Shown here piece after piece: positions 1-9,103 of a DNA stretch of 38,803 bases (within the stretch, counting starts at the first letter, position 1; each line of letters starts with the position of its first letter). The notes under the pieces are model-generated. The model was not told where the DNA came from, ran no database searches, and saw only the letters and a list, made by a program, of their open reading frames with translations. Where the stretch lies: the NCBI GenBank assembly GCA_027018935.1, contig JALUXZ010000214.1, positions 1 to 38,803 of the forward strand, given 5' to 3'. This DNA comes from Mariprofundaceae bacterium. Lineage in GTDB: Bacteria > Pseudomonadota > Zetaproteobacteria > Mariprofundales > Mariprofundaceae. A program made the translations under genes and the position numbers.

Positions 1-2
1 AT

Positions 3-84
3 GGTCTGAATTCTCCAGTCTGTTGATTTGCTGTCTATGCAACTACAAATCTAACATAATCACTTGGGAATTCAGACCTTTTTT
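3..84 (+). terminator. Inverted repeat followed by T-tract (possible terminator)
   Basis: An 11-bp perfect inverted repeat (GGTCTGAATTC at 3-13, GAATTCAGACC at 68-78) is followed directly by six T residues (79-84). The loop is long, about 54 nt, so this is not a compact textbook terminator. It could be the end of an upstream transcript or a small structured RNA. The window edge hides what precedes it. Confidence 0.4.
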
Positions 85-144
85 GTTGCCCTTTATTGTT
101 TCATCGGACAGCAATGATTTAAAGAATATAAATCAGGATATTTC

Positions 145-1275
145 ATGGTCGAACCTTTTAAAAACGCATTTAACACCGAGCTTATTTTTGCGATGGCTGA
201 ACAATTTCATCAGCAATGGTCTGGGTTTGATAACAAAGGTTTTTTCGTTGCTGCGTCAGAAGGCTTGGATGCGCTTGAATTAAAACAGCGTTCTGAACAA
301 ATCATGTATGCAATGGTCAAATATTTACCCAATGATTTCGCAAAAGCTGGTGAAATTATTCTAGAAAGCCTGAGCCCTGCACGTGAGGGTGATATTTTTG
401 GTGTCACGACGGATAAACAAGGTATTGCGGGCTGGGCGATTATGCCCATCACACATTATGTGGGTTTATATGGTCAAAAACATTTTGATTTATCCATGAC
501 TTTATTCAAAGAATGCACCAAACGCTTTTCTTCAGAGTTTGGCATTCGTTTTTTTCTTTTAGAGTATCCTGAAAAGACACTGCTTACCATGAAAGAGTGG
601 GCTAAAGATGCAGATAGGCATGTACGGAGACTGGCATCAGAAGGTTCTCGTCCAAGATTGCCTTGGGCTATGCAGTTGCCTGCTTTTATCAACGATCCCT
701 ACCCTGTCATTGAGATATTGGAAATACTTAAAGATGATCATGAAGAATATGTGCGGCGTTCGGTCGCAAACAATTTAAATGATATTGCCAAAGATCATCC
801 CGAGCTTGTAGCAAACATTGCAAAACAATGGATGTCTGGAGCCAGTACGGAACGAAAGAAGCTTATCCGCCACGCTTGCAGAACATTACTCAAACAAGGT
901 AACAACCAAGTGTTGCAGGTCTTTGGTTATCATTCGCCTAAGCTGAAACAAGTGAAAATACAAATTGAAACCCCCAAGGTCACCTTTGGCACAGCATTGC
1001 AGTTCAACACCTCAATTATTTCAAATGCCACACATACGCAGAGCTTGATGATTGATTATATTATTCACCATCAAAAAGCCAATGGCACAACATCACCCAA
1101 GGTATTCAAGTGGCGTATTAAAAAATTAGCCCCAAATGAAACTCTCACCTTTGCAAAAAAACACATGATGAAAAAGATAAGTACGCGCAAGTATTATCAA
1201 GGTTTGCATACATTAGAAATCATCGTGAATGGTATTTCTATAGGAAAAGCGAATTTTGAGTTGTTGATAACATGA
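145..1275 (+). CDS. AlkC-like DNA alkylation repair glycosylase with C-terminal Ig-like domain
   Basis: A 376-residue protein of the HEAT-repeat DNA glycosylase superfamily (AlkC/AlkD). These enzymes excise N3-alkylated bases without flipping the base out. Residues about 1-260 look like the helical HEAT-like array. The segment HVRRLASEGSRPRLPWA near residue 160 is the conserved signature I associate with the AlkC branch. After residue about 270 the sequence turns beta-rich, matching the C-terminal immunoglobulin-like domain known for some AlkC proteins, and the length fits that two-domain form. The ATG at 145 has AGGA at 135-138 as a weak ribosome site. The gene stands alone; the next gene begins about 100 bp downstream. 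The family call is from motif recognition, and catalytic residues were not verified. Confidence 0.8.
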   Translation: MVEPFKNAFNTELIFAMAEQFHQQWSGFDNKGFFVAASEGLDALELKQRSEQIMYAMVKYLPNDFAKAGEIILESLSPAREGDIFGVTTDKQGIAGWAIMPITHYVGLYGQKHFDLSMTLFKECTKRFSSEFGIRFFLLEYPEKTLLTMKEWAKDADRHVRRLASEGSRPRLPWAMQLPAFINDPYPVIEILEILKDDHEEYVRRSVANNLNDIAKDHPELVANIAKQWMSGASTERKKLIRHACRTLLKQGNNQVLQVFGYHSPKLKQVKIQIETPKVTFGTALQFNTSIISNATHTQSLMIDYIIHHQKANGTTSPKVFKWRIKKLAPNETLTFAKKHMMKKISTRKYYQGLHTLEIIVNGISIGKANFELLIT

Positions 1276-1343
1276 ACAAATTGCATAACCATTCAAACTA
1301 ATAGGTTCAAACTAATATAGGCTTTATACAAGGGGGAGCAATT

Positions 1344-1376
1344 ATGAAGATTACTTTTTTCAGGAGTAAAATATGA
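1344..1376 (+). CDS. Possible 10-residue leader peptide
   Basis: A short frame of ten codons starts with ATG at 1344 behind a very strong Shine-Dalgarno run (AGGGGGAG, 1331-1338). Its TGA stop overlaps the ATG of the membrane-protein gene at 1373 (ATATGA). The arrangement would allow translational coupling. The peptide has no recognisable features, and such a frame can occur by chance, so this is tentative. Confidence 0.3.
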   Translation: MKITFFRSKI

Positions 1377-1771
1377 AAAAACTGCTCATTTTCTTTGCCG
1401 CAGGCTCTGTAGGTGCATTGGCCAATAGCCTTACTGTATGGGCGTTTGGCTACTACGGCATCACGGCATCACTGGGTGTTGCTATCGCCCCACCCTTATC
1501 ACCTGATTGGCTCTACCCTCGCATTGTATGGGGAGGCCTATGGGGACTACTGTTTATATTGCCTATATTGCAATCAAAACTATTGCTCAAAGGAGCAGTT
1601 CTAAGCCTATTCCCCACAGCCGTTCAATTGTTTGTTGTATTCCCTATGATGGCTCATAAAGGTATGGCAGGACTTGATGTAGGGCTTCTTACCCCATTAT
1701 TTGTAATATTTTTCAACTGGATATGGGGTGTTTCTACAGCTTTGGCAATTAAGCATGGGAGTCATAAGTGA
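1373..1771 (+). CDS. Small integral membrane protein, unknown function
   Basis: A 132-residue hydrophobic protein that I do not recognise. It has about four membrane-spanning stretches: around residues 4-28, 48-68, 70-93 and 104-126. Glycines and aromatic residues are frequent, and there are short polar loops but no catalytic motif. The ATG follows CAGGAGT at 1361-1367, a good ribosome site with suitable spacing. The DUF302 gene starts about 50 bp downstream on the same strand, so the two may be co-transcribed. The protein ends in a short basic tail (KHGSHK). Confidence 0.65.
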   Translation: MKKLLIFFAAGSVGALANSLTVWAFGYYGITASLGVAIAPPLSPDWLYPRIVWGGLWGLLFILPILQSKLLLKGAVLSLFPTAVQLFVVFPMMAHKGMAGLDVGLLTPLFVIFFNWIWGVSTALAIKHGSHK

Positions 1772-1822
1772 AATTTTCCGTAAAGCCTTTAACTCGAGCC
1801 TTCTACCCAAAAGGAGAATGAA

Positions 1823-2275
1823 GTGAAAAAAACAATATTTATATTACTCTTGGTGCTATCTATTTCATTCACAGCTAATGCAGCTGATGGGATGATAAGT
1901 GTAGAGAGTCAATACAGTGTTACTGCTACAGCTGAAAGATTTGAAAAAATATTAAATGAAAAAGGAATGATTCTCTTTAACAGAATTAACCATTCAAAAA
2001 ATGCTTCTAAAACTGGCATTCAATTACGTGAAACTGTGTTGATTATATTTGGTAATCCAAAGGCAGGAAGTCCACTTATGAAGTGCCAGCAAAGTATCGC
2101 TATAGATCTGCCGCAAAAAGCTTTAATATGGAAAGATGAAAATAATAAGGTATGGATTTCATACAATGATATTAGTTATTTAAAAAATAGGCATCACCTT
2201 CAAGGCTGTAAAAAGGTAATCTCAAAAATAAGTGAAACCCTCAAAAGCATTACAACATCAGTATCTAAGGAATAA
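1823..2275 (+). CDS. Secreted DUF302 domain protein
   Basis: A 150-residue protein with a clear Sec signal peptide (residues 1-20, cut after TANA), so the mature protein is probably periplasmic. The rest matches the DUF302 fold, with the family hallmark FGNPKAGSPLM at residues 76-86 and the following DLPQKALIWKDENNKVWISYN pattern around 95-115. DUF302 proteins have no firmly established biochemical role. Two cysteines in the mature part (88 and 129) could form a disulfide. The start is GTG, with AAGGAG at 1811-1816 at ideal distance. It lies downstream of the small membrane protein and converges on serS, with the miniature-element cluster in between. Confidence 0.85.
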   Translation: MKKTIFILLLVLSISFTANAADGMISVESQYSVTATAERFEKILNEKGMILFNRINHSKNASKTGIQLRETVLIIFGNPKAGSPLMKCQQSIAIDLPQKALIWKDENNKVWISYNDISYLKNRHHLQGCKKVISKISETLKSITTSVSKE

Positions 2276-2339
2276 AATAGAAGACATAAAAAATAACCCC
2301 GCCCATAATAACAAGCGAGGAAATAAGCTTGGGGCTATA

Positions 2340-2649
2340 GGGCACCTCGAAAAAACTCGGACGAGTCAAACGACGCTGATTTTTACTCATAGCAAGGCGC
2401 AATGAAATGAGTCATAGCATCGCTATTGCCCATTTTATTCAACGAAGCTAGGGAGGTGCTGATTAACTCTGAATGAGTGGATATGCGATTCAAAATCACC
2501 AACACAGCAAGCGCAAGCAATAGCCCCGCTATTGCTAAGTAGACTAACGCAGGTGCTGGCAATTTTGGGCGTATAGGCATCATTTATTGAGTTGATTAGC
2601 GCCTCCCTAGGGGTGAAAAGCACAAGTTTGGCGAAGTTTCGAGGTGCCC
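2340..2649. mobile_element. Palindromic miniature element, copy A (interrupted)
   Basis: First of three copies of one repeat family; the other copies are at 11114-11274 and 30140-30300. It begins GGGCACCTCG and ends CGAGGTGCCC, and is flanked by the 4-bp duplication TATA (2336-2339 and 2650-2653). Compared with the other copies it has lost about 10 bp near its right end and is split by a 155-bp insertion at 2452-2606 plus its CTAG duplication. It has no coding capacity. It lies between the convergent DUF302 and serS genes, and its last base is the first base of the serS stop triplet on this strand. It is probably a non-autonomous transposable element moved by a transposase encoded elsewhere. 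Confidence 0.85.
2452..2606. mobile_element. IS5-like miniature element nested in copy A
   Basis: A 155-bp insertion with imperfect terminal inverted repeats: the left end GGAGGTGCTGATTAACTC matches the reverse complement of the right end at 15 of 18 positions. It is flanked by a CTAG duplication (2448-2451 and 2607-2610). Removing it restores the sequence seen in the 30.1-kb copy. The ends and the CTAG target resemble the IS5 subgroup, which prefers YTAR sites. It carries an internal perfect 8-bp hairpin (AGCAATAG 2516-2523, CTATTGCT 2529-2536) and no transposase, so it is a miniature derivative. Confidence 0.8.
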
Positions 2650-3941
2650 TATACAACAATACGCTCTAGTCCACCGACATAAGGTCGTAATTTTTCTGGA
2701 ATAACAACAGAATCATTGCCATGTTCATCAAGCTGCCAACCGTTTTCAAGAATTGCCACCAAGGTACGTCCAATCGCCAAGCCTGAACCATTCAAGGTTG
2801 CTACTGCTTCTGGTTTACCTCCTTCAGAGCGAAAACGAATGCCAGCACGCCGCCCTTGAAACTGGGCGAATGATGAGCATGATGAAATTTCACGGTAGCA
2901 AGATTGACTTGGTAACCAAACTTCCAAATCAAAGGTTTTCTGCGCTGAAAAACCAATATCTCCCGCACATAAATCAACCACACGGTAAGGTAGTTCCAAG
3001 GCTTCCAAAATAGCCGCAGCATGCCCGGTTAATTCATTCAAACCATCCAACGCATGCTCTGGATGCACCAATTGCACTAACTCAACTTTATCAAACTGAT
3101 GTTGGCGAATCATGCCACGGGTATCGCGCCCTGCAGAGCCTGCTTCACGGCGAAAACATGGTGTATAAGCACAATGGCGAATCGGTAAATCAGCCGCATC
3201 TAAAATAGTATCTTGGTATAAATTCGTAACAGGCACTTCAGCGGTAGGAATTAAAAATGCATCCTCACCTTCAAGGTGATACAAATCATCTTCAAATTTG
3301 GGTAACTGACCTGTTCCAGTTAAAGTCTTACGATTGGCAATCGCTGGCACCCAAACTTCTTCATAGGCATGTTGGTCAGCATGCATATCAAGCATAAACT
3401 GCATCAAACCACGCTCTAAACGTGCGGCTGCACCACGTAGTACCGAAAAACGGCTACCTGCCAACTTTGCACCTGCTTCAAAATCAAGAATACCCAATGC
3501 CTCACCAATATCCCAATGGGCTGGTACTTTATCTTGGCGCGGCTCACCCCAACGTCGAATTTCAATATTGTCATTTTCATCCGCACCATCAGGCACAGAT
3601 GCATGTGGCAAATTCGGAATTTCTAACAAAGCATCAGAGAATGCGGCTTCAGCTTCTTTGGCTTGTACATCCAACAGTTTGGATTGCTTGGCAACCTCAC
3701 CCATGCGTGCCAATTCTTTGGAAGCATCATCACCATTCTTTTTCTTTTGACCAATCAGTTTGGATACACTGTTGCGCTCGGCCTGCAAAGCTTCTGACTG
3801 CGCTTTTACATCACGCTGTGCTGTATCCAAAGCACGTGCACGTGCCCATGCAGAACCCTCTGCTACTAGAGCTTCGCCACGACGTGCCAAAGCCTCTTGC
3901 ATCACTTCAAAATCTTTACGAAAGGCCTTCCGATCAATCAT
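2649..3941 (-). CDS. serS: Seryl-tRNA synthetase
   Basis: A 430-residue class II aminoacyl-tRNA synthetase that charges tRNA-Ser, and also tRNA-Sec where present. The N-terminal 100 residues form the long antiparallel coiled coil that grips the tRNA variable arm. The catalytic core has class II motif 2 ([20 protein letters not shown], about residues 260-280) and motif 3 near the C-terminus ([18 protein letters not shown]). Length is normal for the family. The start ATG lies inside the end of gyrA: the two frames share 8 nt (ATGATTGA), and AAGGTGATG upstream serves as ribosome site, so translation is probably coupled to gyrA. The TAG stop abuts miniature element A, which now forms the 3' flank of the gene. 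Confidence 0.97.
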   Translation of the reverse strand: MIDRKAFRKDFEVMQEALARRGEALVAEGSAWARARALDTAQRDVKAQSEALQAERNSVSKLIGQKKKNGDDASKELARMGEVAKQSKLLDVQAKEAEAAFSDALLEIPNLPHASVPDGADENDNIEIRRWGEPRQDKVPAHWDIGEALGILDFEAGAKLAGSRFSVLRGAAARLERGLMQFMLDMHADQHAYEEVWVPAIANRKTLTGTGQLPKFEDDLYHLEGEDAFLIPTAEVPVTNLYQDTILDAADLPIRHCAYTPCFRREAGSAGRDTRGMIRQHQFDKVELVQLVHPEHALDGLNELTGHAAAILEALELPYRVVDLCAGDIGFSAQKTFDLEVWLPSQSCYREISSCSSFAQFQGRRAGIRFRSEGGKPEAVATLNGSGLAIGRTLVAILENGWQLDEHGNDSVVIPEKLRPYVGGLERIVV

Positions 3942-6465
3942 TCACATCACCTTCATTACTGTTTGTTTCATTATTATTCGTTTCATTACCCGAGTCTTCA
4001 GTTCCATTGACATCAAATAACTCAGCTTCTTCTTCATCCTGCTTTTCAACCACACGCACTGCGCCAATCACACGTTCTTTTTTATCACACTTAATCAAAG
4101 TAACGCCCTGCGTATTACGACCAATGACAGAAATACCATTCATCTTCATCCGCATCAAACGTCCCGTATCGGTCATCATCATCACTTGATCATCATCAAG
4201 CACCTGAATCGTTGCCACCATCGAACCGTTGCGGTCGCCTGTTTTCAATGTGAAGACACCCTGCCCACCGCGTTTTTGACAATTGTATTCTGATACCAAG
4301 GTGCGTTTGCCATAACCATTCTCAGAAACCACCAATAGCGAGGCTTTTTCTGCCACCAAGGTCATAGAAATAACTTCATTATCTTTCGGCATACGCATAC
4401 CTGTCACACCGCGTGTACTGCGTCCCATGGTGCGAACATCCGTTTCATGGAAACGAATCAACTTACCGCCACTGGATGCCAGCATAATGTCTTGCTCACC
4501 ACTGGATTTCACCACACCAATCAAACCATCATCATCATCGAGTTTGATAGCGATAATGCCGTTGGTACGAATATTCTGATATTCAGAGAGCTTGGTTTTC
4601 TTAATCACACCATTTTTGGTTGCCATCACAATGCAATGTTCATCATCAAACTCACGAACCGCCAATGTAGCTGAAATCTTCTCATCTTTTTCAACAGGCA
4701 AAAGGTTAATCAATGCTTTACCACGTGTTGCACGCCCTGCTTGCGGAATTTCATAGACTTTTTTGCGGAATACACGCCCTTTATCTGAGAAGAACAACAA
4801 ATAGTCATGTGTTGATGCGACCATCAACTGCGTCACAAAGTCTTCTTCTTTGGTGGTCATGGCTGTTTTGCCTTTGCCACCGCGACGTTGTGCACGGTAT
4901 AAGGTTGTCGCGTTACGCTTGATATAGCCCTCATTAGAAATGGTTACAATCATATCTTCTTCGGTAATCAAATCTTCCACCGAAAGCTCTGCTGTTTCAT
5001 CCATGATTTCAGCACGGCGCGGGTCAGCATATTTATCACGCACTTCTTCAAGTTCTTCACGAATCACTTTCATCAACAATTTTTCATCTGCTAAAATAGC
5101 TTTTAAGTGTGCAATCAAAGCCTGGACTTCTTCAAATTCTGCTTTGATTTTGTCATACTCAAGACCAGTCAAACGTTGCAAACGCATATCGAGAATTGCT
5201 TGTGCTTGTTTATCCGAAAGTGCAAAAGTGTCCATCAAACCCTGTTTGGCTTCCGCACCTGTTTGGCTTGCACGAATAAGTTTAATCACTGCATCAATAT
5301 GATCCAAGGCAATGAGTAAGCCCTCTAAAATATGGGCGCGTGCTTCTGCTTTATTCAAATCAAACAAACAACGACGTGTAACAACCTGGCGGCGGTGATC
5401 AATAAAGTGCAATAAGAGTTCACGCACACCACAAAGTTTTGGCTGCCCATCCACCAACGACAGCATATTACAGCTAAAGTTGCATTGCAGCTGAGTATGT
5501 TTGTAAAGGTTATTTAAAATAACTTCAGGAATTTCATTGCGTTTTAACTCAATATAAATACGCATGCCATCACGATCTGATTCATCACGCAGGTCAGAAA
5601 TGCCTTCCAATTTCTTATCTCGCACCAAATGCGCGATATTTTCAATCAATTTTGCTTTATTTACCTGATATGGCAATTCAGAAATAATCAGCGATGCTCG
5701 TTTGGTACGCTTATTGATCTCAACACTGGCTTTGGCACGCATGGTGACCGAACCACGACCAGAAATAAAAGCATCACGCATGCCTTTGCGACCATAAATA
5801 AATGCACCCGTTGGAAAATCAGGACCAGGCATGATTTGCATCAATTCATCATCATCGGCATCAGGATTATCAATCAAAGCAATCGTCGCATTGATACTTT
5901 CACCCAAATTATGAGGAGGAATATTGGTTGCCATGCCCACGGCAATACCTTGTGAACCATTCACCAACAAACAGGGAAATTTAGCAGGCAATACTTTTGG
6001 CTCAGACAACGAATCATCGTAGTTCGGGCCAAAATCAACGGTGTCTTTATCAATATCAGCCAATAATTCAGCCGATAATTTACTCATGCGCGATTCGGTA
6101 TAACGCATTGCTGCAGGAGAATCACCATCCACAGAGCCGAAGTTACCCTGCCCATCGACAAGCACATGACGCATGCTCCAGTGCTGTGCCATACGAACCA
6201 AGGCATCATATACGGCTGTATCACCGTGCGGATGATATTTACCAATCACATCACCAACCACACGGGCTGATTTTTTGTAAGGTTTATCATGGGTACAACC
6301 CAAATCTTGCATGGCGTATAAAATACGACGATGAACGGGTTTTAAACCATCTCTAGCATCAGGCAATGCACGCCCAATAATAACACTCATGGCATAATCC
6401 AGATAGGAGCGTTTCATCTCATCTTCAATCAGAACTGGTGCTGCTGGGTTCAGTATTTCGTCCAT
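3934..6465 (-). CDS. gyrA: DNA gyrase subunit A
   Basis: An 843-residue GyrA, the breakage-reunion subunit that with GyrB negatively supercoils DNA. The catalytic tyrosine is Tyr122 (in AMRYTES). The quinolone-resistance region carries Thr83 and Asp87 in E. coli numbering; Thr83 is a normal wild-type state in several Gram-negatives. The GyrA box (QRRGGKGK) precedes the C-terminal beta-pinwheel. The tail after the pinwheel is acidic, then Asn/Glu/Thr-rich, with an [11 protein letters not shown] near-repeat. The start has GGAGAT close upstream. tRNA-Arg lies 34 bp upstream on the same strand, and serS overlaps the 3' end. Confidence 0.98.
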   Translation of the reverse strand: MDEILNPAAPVLIEDEMKRSYLDYAMSVIIGRALPDARDGLKPVHRRILYAMQDLGCTHDKPYKKSARVVGDVIGKYHPHGDTAVYDALVRMAQHWSMRHVLVDGQGNFGSVDGDSPAAMRYTESRMSKLSAELLADIDKDTVDFGPNYDDSLSEPKVLPAKFPCLLVNGSQGIAVGMATNIPPHNLGESINATIALIDNPDADDDELMQIMPGPDFPTGAFIYGRKGMRDAFISGRGSVTMRAKASVEINKRTKRASLIISELPYQVNKAKLIENIAHLVRDKKLEGISDLRDESDRDGMRIYIELKRNEIPEVILNNLYKHTQLQCNFSCNMLSLVDGQPKLCGVRELLLHFIDHRRQVVTRRCLFDLNKAEARAHILEGLLIALDHIDAVIKLIRASQTGAEAKQGLMDTFALSDKQAQAILDMRLQRLTGLEYDKIKAEFEEVQALIAHLKAILADEKLLMKVIREELEEVRDKYADPRRAEIMDETAELSVEDLITEEDMIVTISNEGYIKRNATTLYRAQRRGGKGKTAMTTKEEDFVTQLMVASTHDYLLFFSDKGRVFRKKVYEIPQAGRATRGKALINLLPVEKDEKISATLAVREFDDEHCIVMATKNGVIKKTKLSEYQNIRTNGIIAIKLDDDDGLIGVVKSSGEQDIMLASSGGKLIRFHETDVRTMGRSTRGVTGMRMPKDNEVISMTLVAEKASLLVVSENGYGKRTLVSEYNCQKRGGQGVFTLKTGDRNGSMVATIQVLDDDQVMMMTDTGRLMRMKMNGISVIGRNTQGVTLIKCDKKERVIGAVRVVEKQDEEEAELFDVNGTEDSGNETNNNETNSNEGDVND

Positions 6466-6499
6466 TTTATCTCCGTGTGTACATACTCAATAAAAATCA

Positions 6500-6576
6500 T
6501 GGTGCCCTCGACAGGAGTCGAACCTGTGGCCTACCCCTTAGGAGGGGGTCGCTCTATCCAACTGAGCTACGAGGGC
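6500..6576 (-). tRNA. tRNA-Arg (anticodon CCU)
   Basis: Read on the minus strand the sequence folds into a full cloverleaf. The acceptor stem is GCCCTCG/CGAGGGC, the D stem GCTC/GAGC, the anticodon stem ACCCC/GGGGT with loop CTCCTAA, and the T stem ACAGG/CCTGT with loop TTCGACT. The anticodon CCT reads AGG arginine codons. The 3' CCA is encoded (6500-6502). It sits between the apt terminator and gyrA. Confidence 0.96.
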
Positions 6577-6710
6577 ATAAATAATATCATCAGGGCATAA
6601 GAAAGCACGCCTAAATGATGCAGCATGATAACCACAATAAAGGCATCCTGCACGCACTGACTTAACATTACTGAACATATATAAATCAATAAATTAATAA
6701 AGAAAAAAAA

Positions 6711-6734
6711 GAAAAAAACACTTACAAAAGTGTC
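6711..6734 (-). terminator. Rho-independent terminator of the rpoS-apt unit
   Basis: On the minus strand a 6-bp stem ACACTT/AAGTGT with a 4-nt loop is followed by a run of seven T residues. It lies about 50 bp beyond the apt stop codon. A second, weaker A/T hairpin (about 6756-6778) lies between it and apt. Confidence 0.8.
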
Positions 6735-6785
6735 TTTATAAATTCACCTTCATTCATAAAAAAAGTGAGCTTTTTTTTGTGAATA

Positions 6786-7313
6786 TCAATAGGAAAGTAA
6801 GTGATGTACTGGGGTATCGCCCAATAATTGACGACCATTCAAAAAGGACAACTCAATCACAAACAAACAGGCTACTACATCAGCACCAAGTTGGTTAACC
6901 AGATTTAATGTAGCCTTGGCGGTGCCACCTGTCGCCAACAAATCATCAATAATGACAACTTTTTGCCCATGAGCCAAAGCATCACGGTGAATCTCTAGGC
7001 GATCCATACCGTACTCAAGTTCATATTCAATCGCATGCACATCGGCTGGCAGCTTCCCTGGTTTGCGCACTGGCACAAAGCCCAAACCCGTCAACTGAGC
7101 TAAAGCTGCGCCAAATAGAAAACCTCGCGATTCAACGCCAACAATGAGACTCGCATCACTCGGCACGTGGCATGCCAATGCTGAAACACAAGCACCAAAA
7201 GCATCACCATCTGCCAATAACGGCGTAATATCTTTAAACGTAATACCTGGTTTGGGGTAATCTGGAATATCGCGAATAAAATCGCGGAAATTTATAGCAT
7301 TGGATGAGTTCAA
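6786..7313 (-). CDS. apt: Adenine phosphoribosyltransferase
   Basis: A 175-residue cytosolic purine-salvage enzyme converting adenine and PRPP to AMP and pyrophosphate. The N-terminal DYPKPGITFKDITPLLAD segment is typical of Apt, and the PRPP-binding loop VVIIDDLLATGGT is at residues 119-131. Length is normal. The start appears to be TTG at 7313: it has a strong ribosome site (GAGGAG) at proper distance and overlaps the rpoS TGA (TTTGA), and no in-frame ATG exists before the conserved region. It is the last gene of the pcm-yqaA-nlpD-rpoS-apt unit and is followed by a terminator. Confidence 0.95.
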   Translation of the reverse strand: MNSSNAINFRDFIRDIPDYPKPGITFKDITPLLADGDAFGACVSALACHVPSDASLIVGVESRGFLFGAALAQLTGLGFVPVRKPGKLPADVHAIEYELEYGMDRLEIHRDALAHGQKVVIIDDLLATGGTAKATLNLVNQLGADVVACLFVIELSFLNGRQLLGDTPVHHLLSY

Positions 7314-8155
7314 ACAATCTCCTCAAGACAAATATGATCTGCATCCATCAAGGATCGCAGTTTTTTCAAAGCAACTACTTGAATTTGACGAATACGCTCA
7401 CGCGTTACGCCCATATGTTGACCTATAGCTTCAAGTGTCCATGGATCCCCATGGCTTACTAGACCATAGCGCAATCGTACCACTTCCTGCTCTTTTTTGC
7501 CTAACTTTTCCATCCAATCCATCAACATAGCATCACGAATAGATGCATCCAGCTGATCTCCGGGCAACTCAGCTCCTACATCTTCTGTAACATCATATAA
7601 CGTAAAATCACCGTCATCATGCAATGTAGTATCTGCACTTTCTGTTTGTACAGTTGCGCTTAATAGTGCCTGAATACGTGCAGGTGTCTTACCCATATGT
7701 ACCGCAATTTCACTTTCACTTGCCTCACGCCCCAAGATGGTGCGCAAATGATTCGCAGATCGCAACATGGAATTGTATTCTTTACCCACATGCACAGGTA
7801 AGCGAATCGTGCGCCCTTGATTCATAATTGCACGCTCAACAGACTGACGAATCCACCATGTCGCGTATGTTGAAAAGCGACAGCCATGTGCATCATCAAA
7901 CTTTTCCACAGCCCGCATCAGACCAATGTTTCCTTCTTCAATAAGATCCGCCAACGGCAAATCACGATTCATATAACGCCGTGCTATTTTTACAACCAAA
8001 CGAAGGTTTGCATTGATCATATGCTGGCGTGCATCCTCATCACCTTTAGCAATGCGCCGTGAAAGCGCCACCTCTTCCTTGGCAGTCAAAAGATTATAAC
8101 GCGATATTTCACGCATATAAATAGTCATCGGATCAACACTACGTTTTTTAGCCAT
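7310..8155 (-). CDS. rpoS: RNA polymerase sigma factor RpoS
   Basis: A sigma-70 family factor of 281 residues from the chosen start. Region 1.2 begins at DPMTIYMREI. Region 2 carries RLVVKIARRYMNRDLPLADLIEEG and FSTYATWWIRQSVERAIMNQ, and region 4 ends with the helix-turn-helix TLEAIGQHMGVTRERIRQIQ. The RYMNR-LPL and RTIRLPVHV patterns and the nlpD neighbour identify RpoS rather than RpoD or RpoH. The frame is open to 8245, but the ATG at 8155 (MAKKRS) is preferred because GGAGGG lies 6 nt upstream. The N-terminus is then about 50 residues shorter than in E. coli RpoS. A 174-nt gap separates it from nlpD and could hold its own promoter or a regulatory leader. Confidence 0.93.
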   Translation of the reverse strand: MAKKRSVDPMTIYMREISRYNLLTAKEEVALSRRIAKGDEDARQHMINANLRLVVKIARRYMNRDLPLADLIEEGNIGLMRAVEKFDDAHGCRFSTYATWWIRQSVERAIMNQGRTIRLPVHVGKEYNSMLRSANHLRTILGREASESEIAVHMGKTPARIQALLSATVQTESADTTLHDDGDFTLYDVTEDVGAELPGDQLDASIRDAMLMDWMEKLGKKEQEVVRLRYGLVSHGDPWTLEAIGQHMGVTRERIRQIQVVALKKLRSLMDADHICLEEIV

Positions 8156-8329
8156 TTGCCACCCTCCATCTTCGAATGCCAACATTGACAAACTTTCCAA
8201 CATGTGCAGTAAGATAATGTATAATAAACCTAGCGCATATCGCATAAATATGCTATAGAGGTTAAAAAGTCTTTAAATAAAACAAAAAAGAAGTACTACG
8301 TTGCTTCGCAAGAACTTTAAAAGCCCTCA

Positions 8330-9103
8330 CTAACGTTTTTTAGGTAAATATGACAAGGGATCTACGGGTGTAGGTCCGCGCCTTACTTCGAAATGCAGAT
8401 GTGGTCCAGTTGCGCGACCCGTATGACCTACACGGGCAATAACATCACCTGTTTTAACACGCTCACCTTTGCGAACTAGGTTGCGTTGATTATGTGCATA
8501 AGCAGTAAACAAATCATGTCGATGGCGAATAATAATCAGCCGCCCATAACCACTTAGACGATGATCTGAATATACCACTTCACCAGCTGCTGCTGCATGA
8601 ATCGCAGTACCTTCTTTTGCACCAATATCTATACCATCATGCATTCGGCTTCCTCGACGACCAAAGTGACTAGTCAACACACCATTCACAGGCCAACGCA
8701 AACGTGATGATTTGGCACTGTGGCGCGTGGTTTTTTTTGCCGAATACTTTCGCGTTGTTTTTTTAACAGCCTTTTTTGTGCGTTTGGTTTTATATTGATG
8801 CTTGGCGACTGGCAGAGTACGTGAACGGGGCGCAACACCTTTTAAGTAAATCCTTTGTCCTGTATAAATTGTGTAAGGCGAACGGATATGATTATTTCGA
8901 GCCAAAGTTTTGTAGTTAATGCCAAAACGGCGACCAATACTGTATAATGTATCTTTAGAGCGAACCTTATACGTTGAAGCATACGAGCTATGCTTTGTGC
9001 TTGCATAATGTTTTTGCTTATAAACAGGCAGCTCCGTTTTGAAGCAGCCCGCCAGCAGCAGTATGAAACAGGCTAAGAAAAAATATTTTAACTTAGTAGC
9101 CAT
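8330..9103 (-). CDS. nlpD: NlpD-like LysM/M23 lipoprotein
   Basis: A 257-residue envelope lipoprotein. It has a type II signal peptide with lipobox LLAGC (Cys20) and a LysM peptidoglycan-binding domain (about 45-88). A Lys/Arg/Thr-rich linker (about 100-135) leads to an M23 (LytM) domain to the end. Unlike the degenerate LytM domain of E. coli NlpD, the zinc ligands are present: His155-x3-Asp159 (MHDGID), His204 and His235-x-His237 (HLH). It may therefore be an active endopeptidase rather than only an amidase activator. The frame extends upstream, but the ATG at 9103 gives a proper signal peptide and overlaps yqaA by 16 nt. Position before rpoS matches the classic nlpD-rpoS pair. Confidence 0.9.
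   Translation of the reverse strand: MATKLKYFFLACFILLLAGCFKTELPVYKQKHYASTKHSSYASTYKVRSKDTLYSIGRRFGINYKTLARNNHIRSPYTIYTGQRIYLKGVAPRSRTLPVAKHQYKTKRTKKAVKKTTRKYSAKKTTRHSAKSSRLRWPVNGVLTSHFGRRGSRMHDGIDIGAKEGTAIHAAAAGEVVYSDHRLSGYGRLIIIRHRHDLFTAYAHNQRNLVRKGERVKTGDVIARVGHTGRATGPHLHFEVRRGPTPVDPLSYLPKKR

Noticed and set aside
2383-2659. Small minus-strand frames inside the nested miniature elements
   Set aside because: They span the repeats, differ between copies, and lack ribosome sites or domains.
3422-4189. A 255-codon plus-strand frame opposite serS and the end of gyrA
   Set aside because: It lies entirely antisense to two well-supported genes, has no ribosome site, and its product is rich in His/Pro/Leu without any domain.
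7310-8155. Sigma factor as RpoD or RpoH
   Set aside because: Length, region 2 wording and the nlpD-pcm neighbourhood fit RpoS better than the housekeeping or heat-shock factor.
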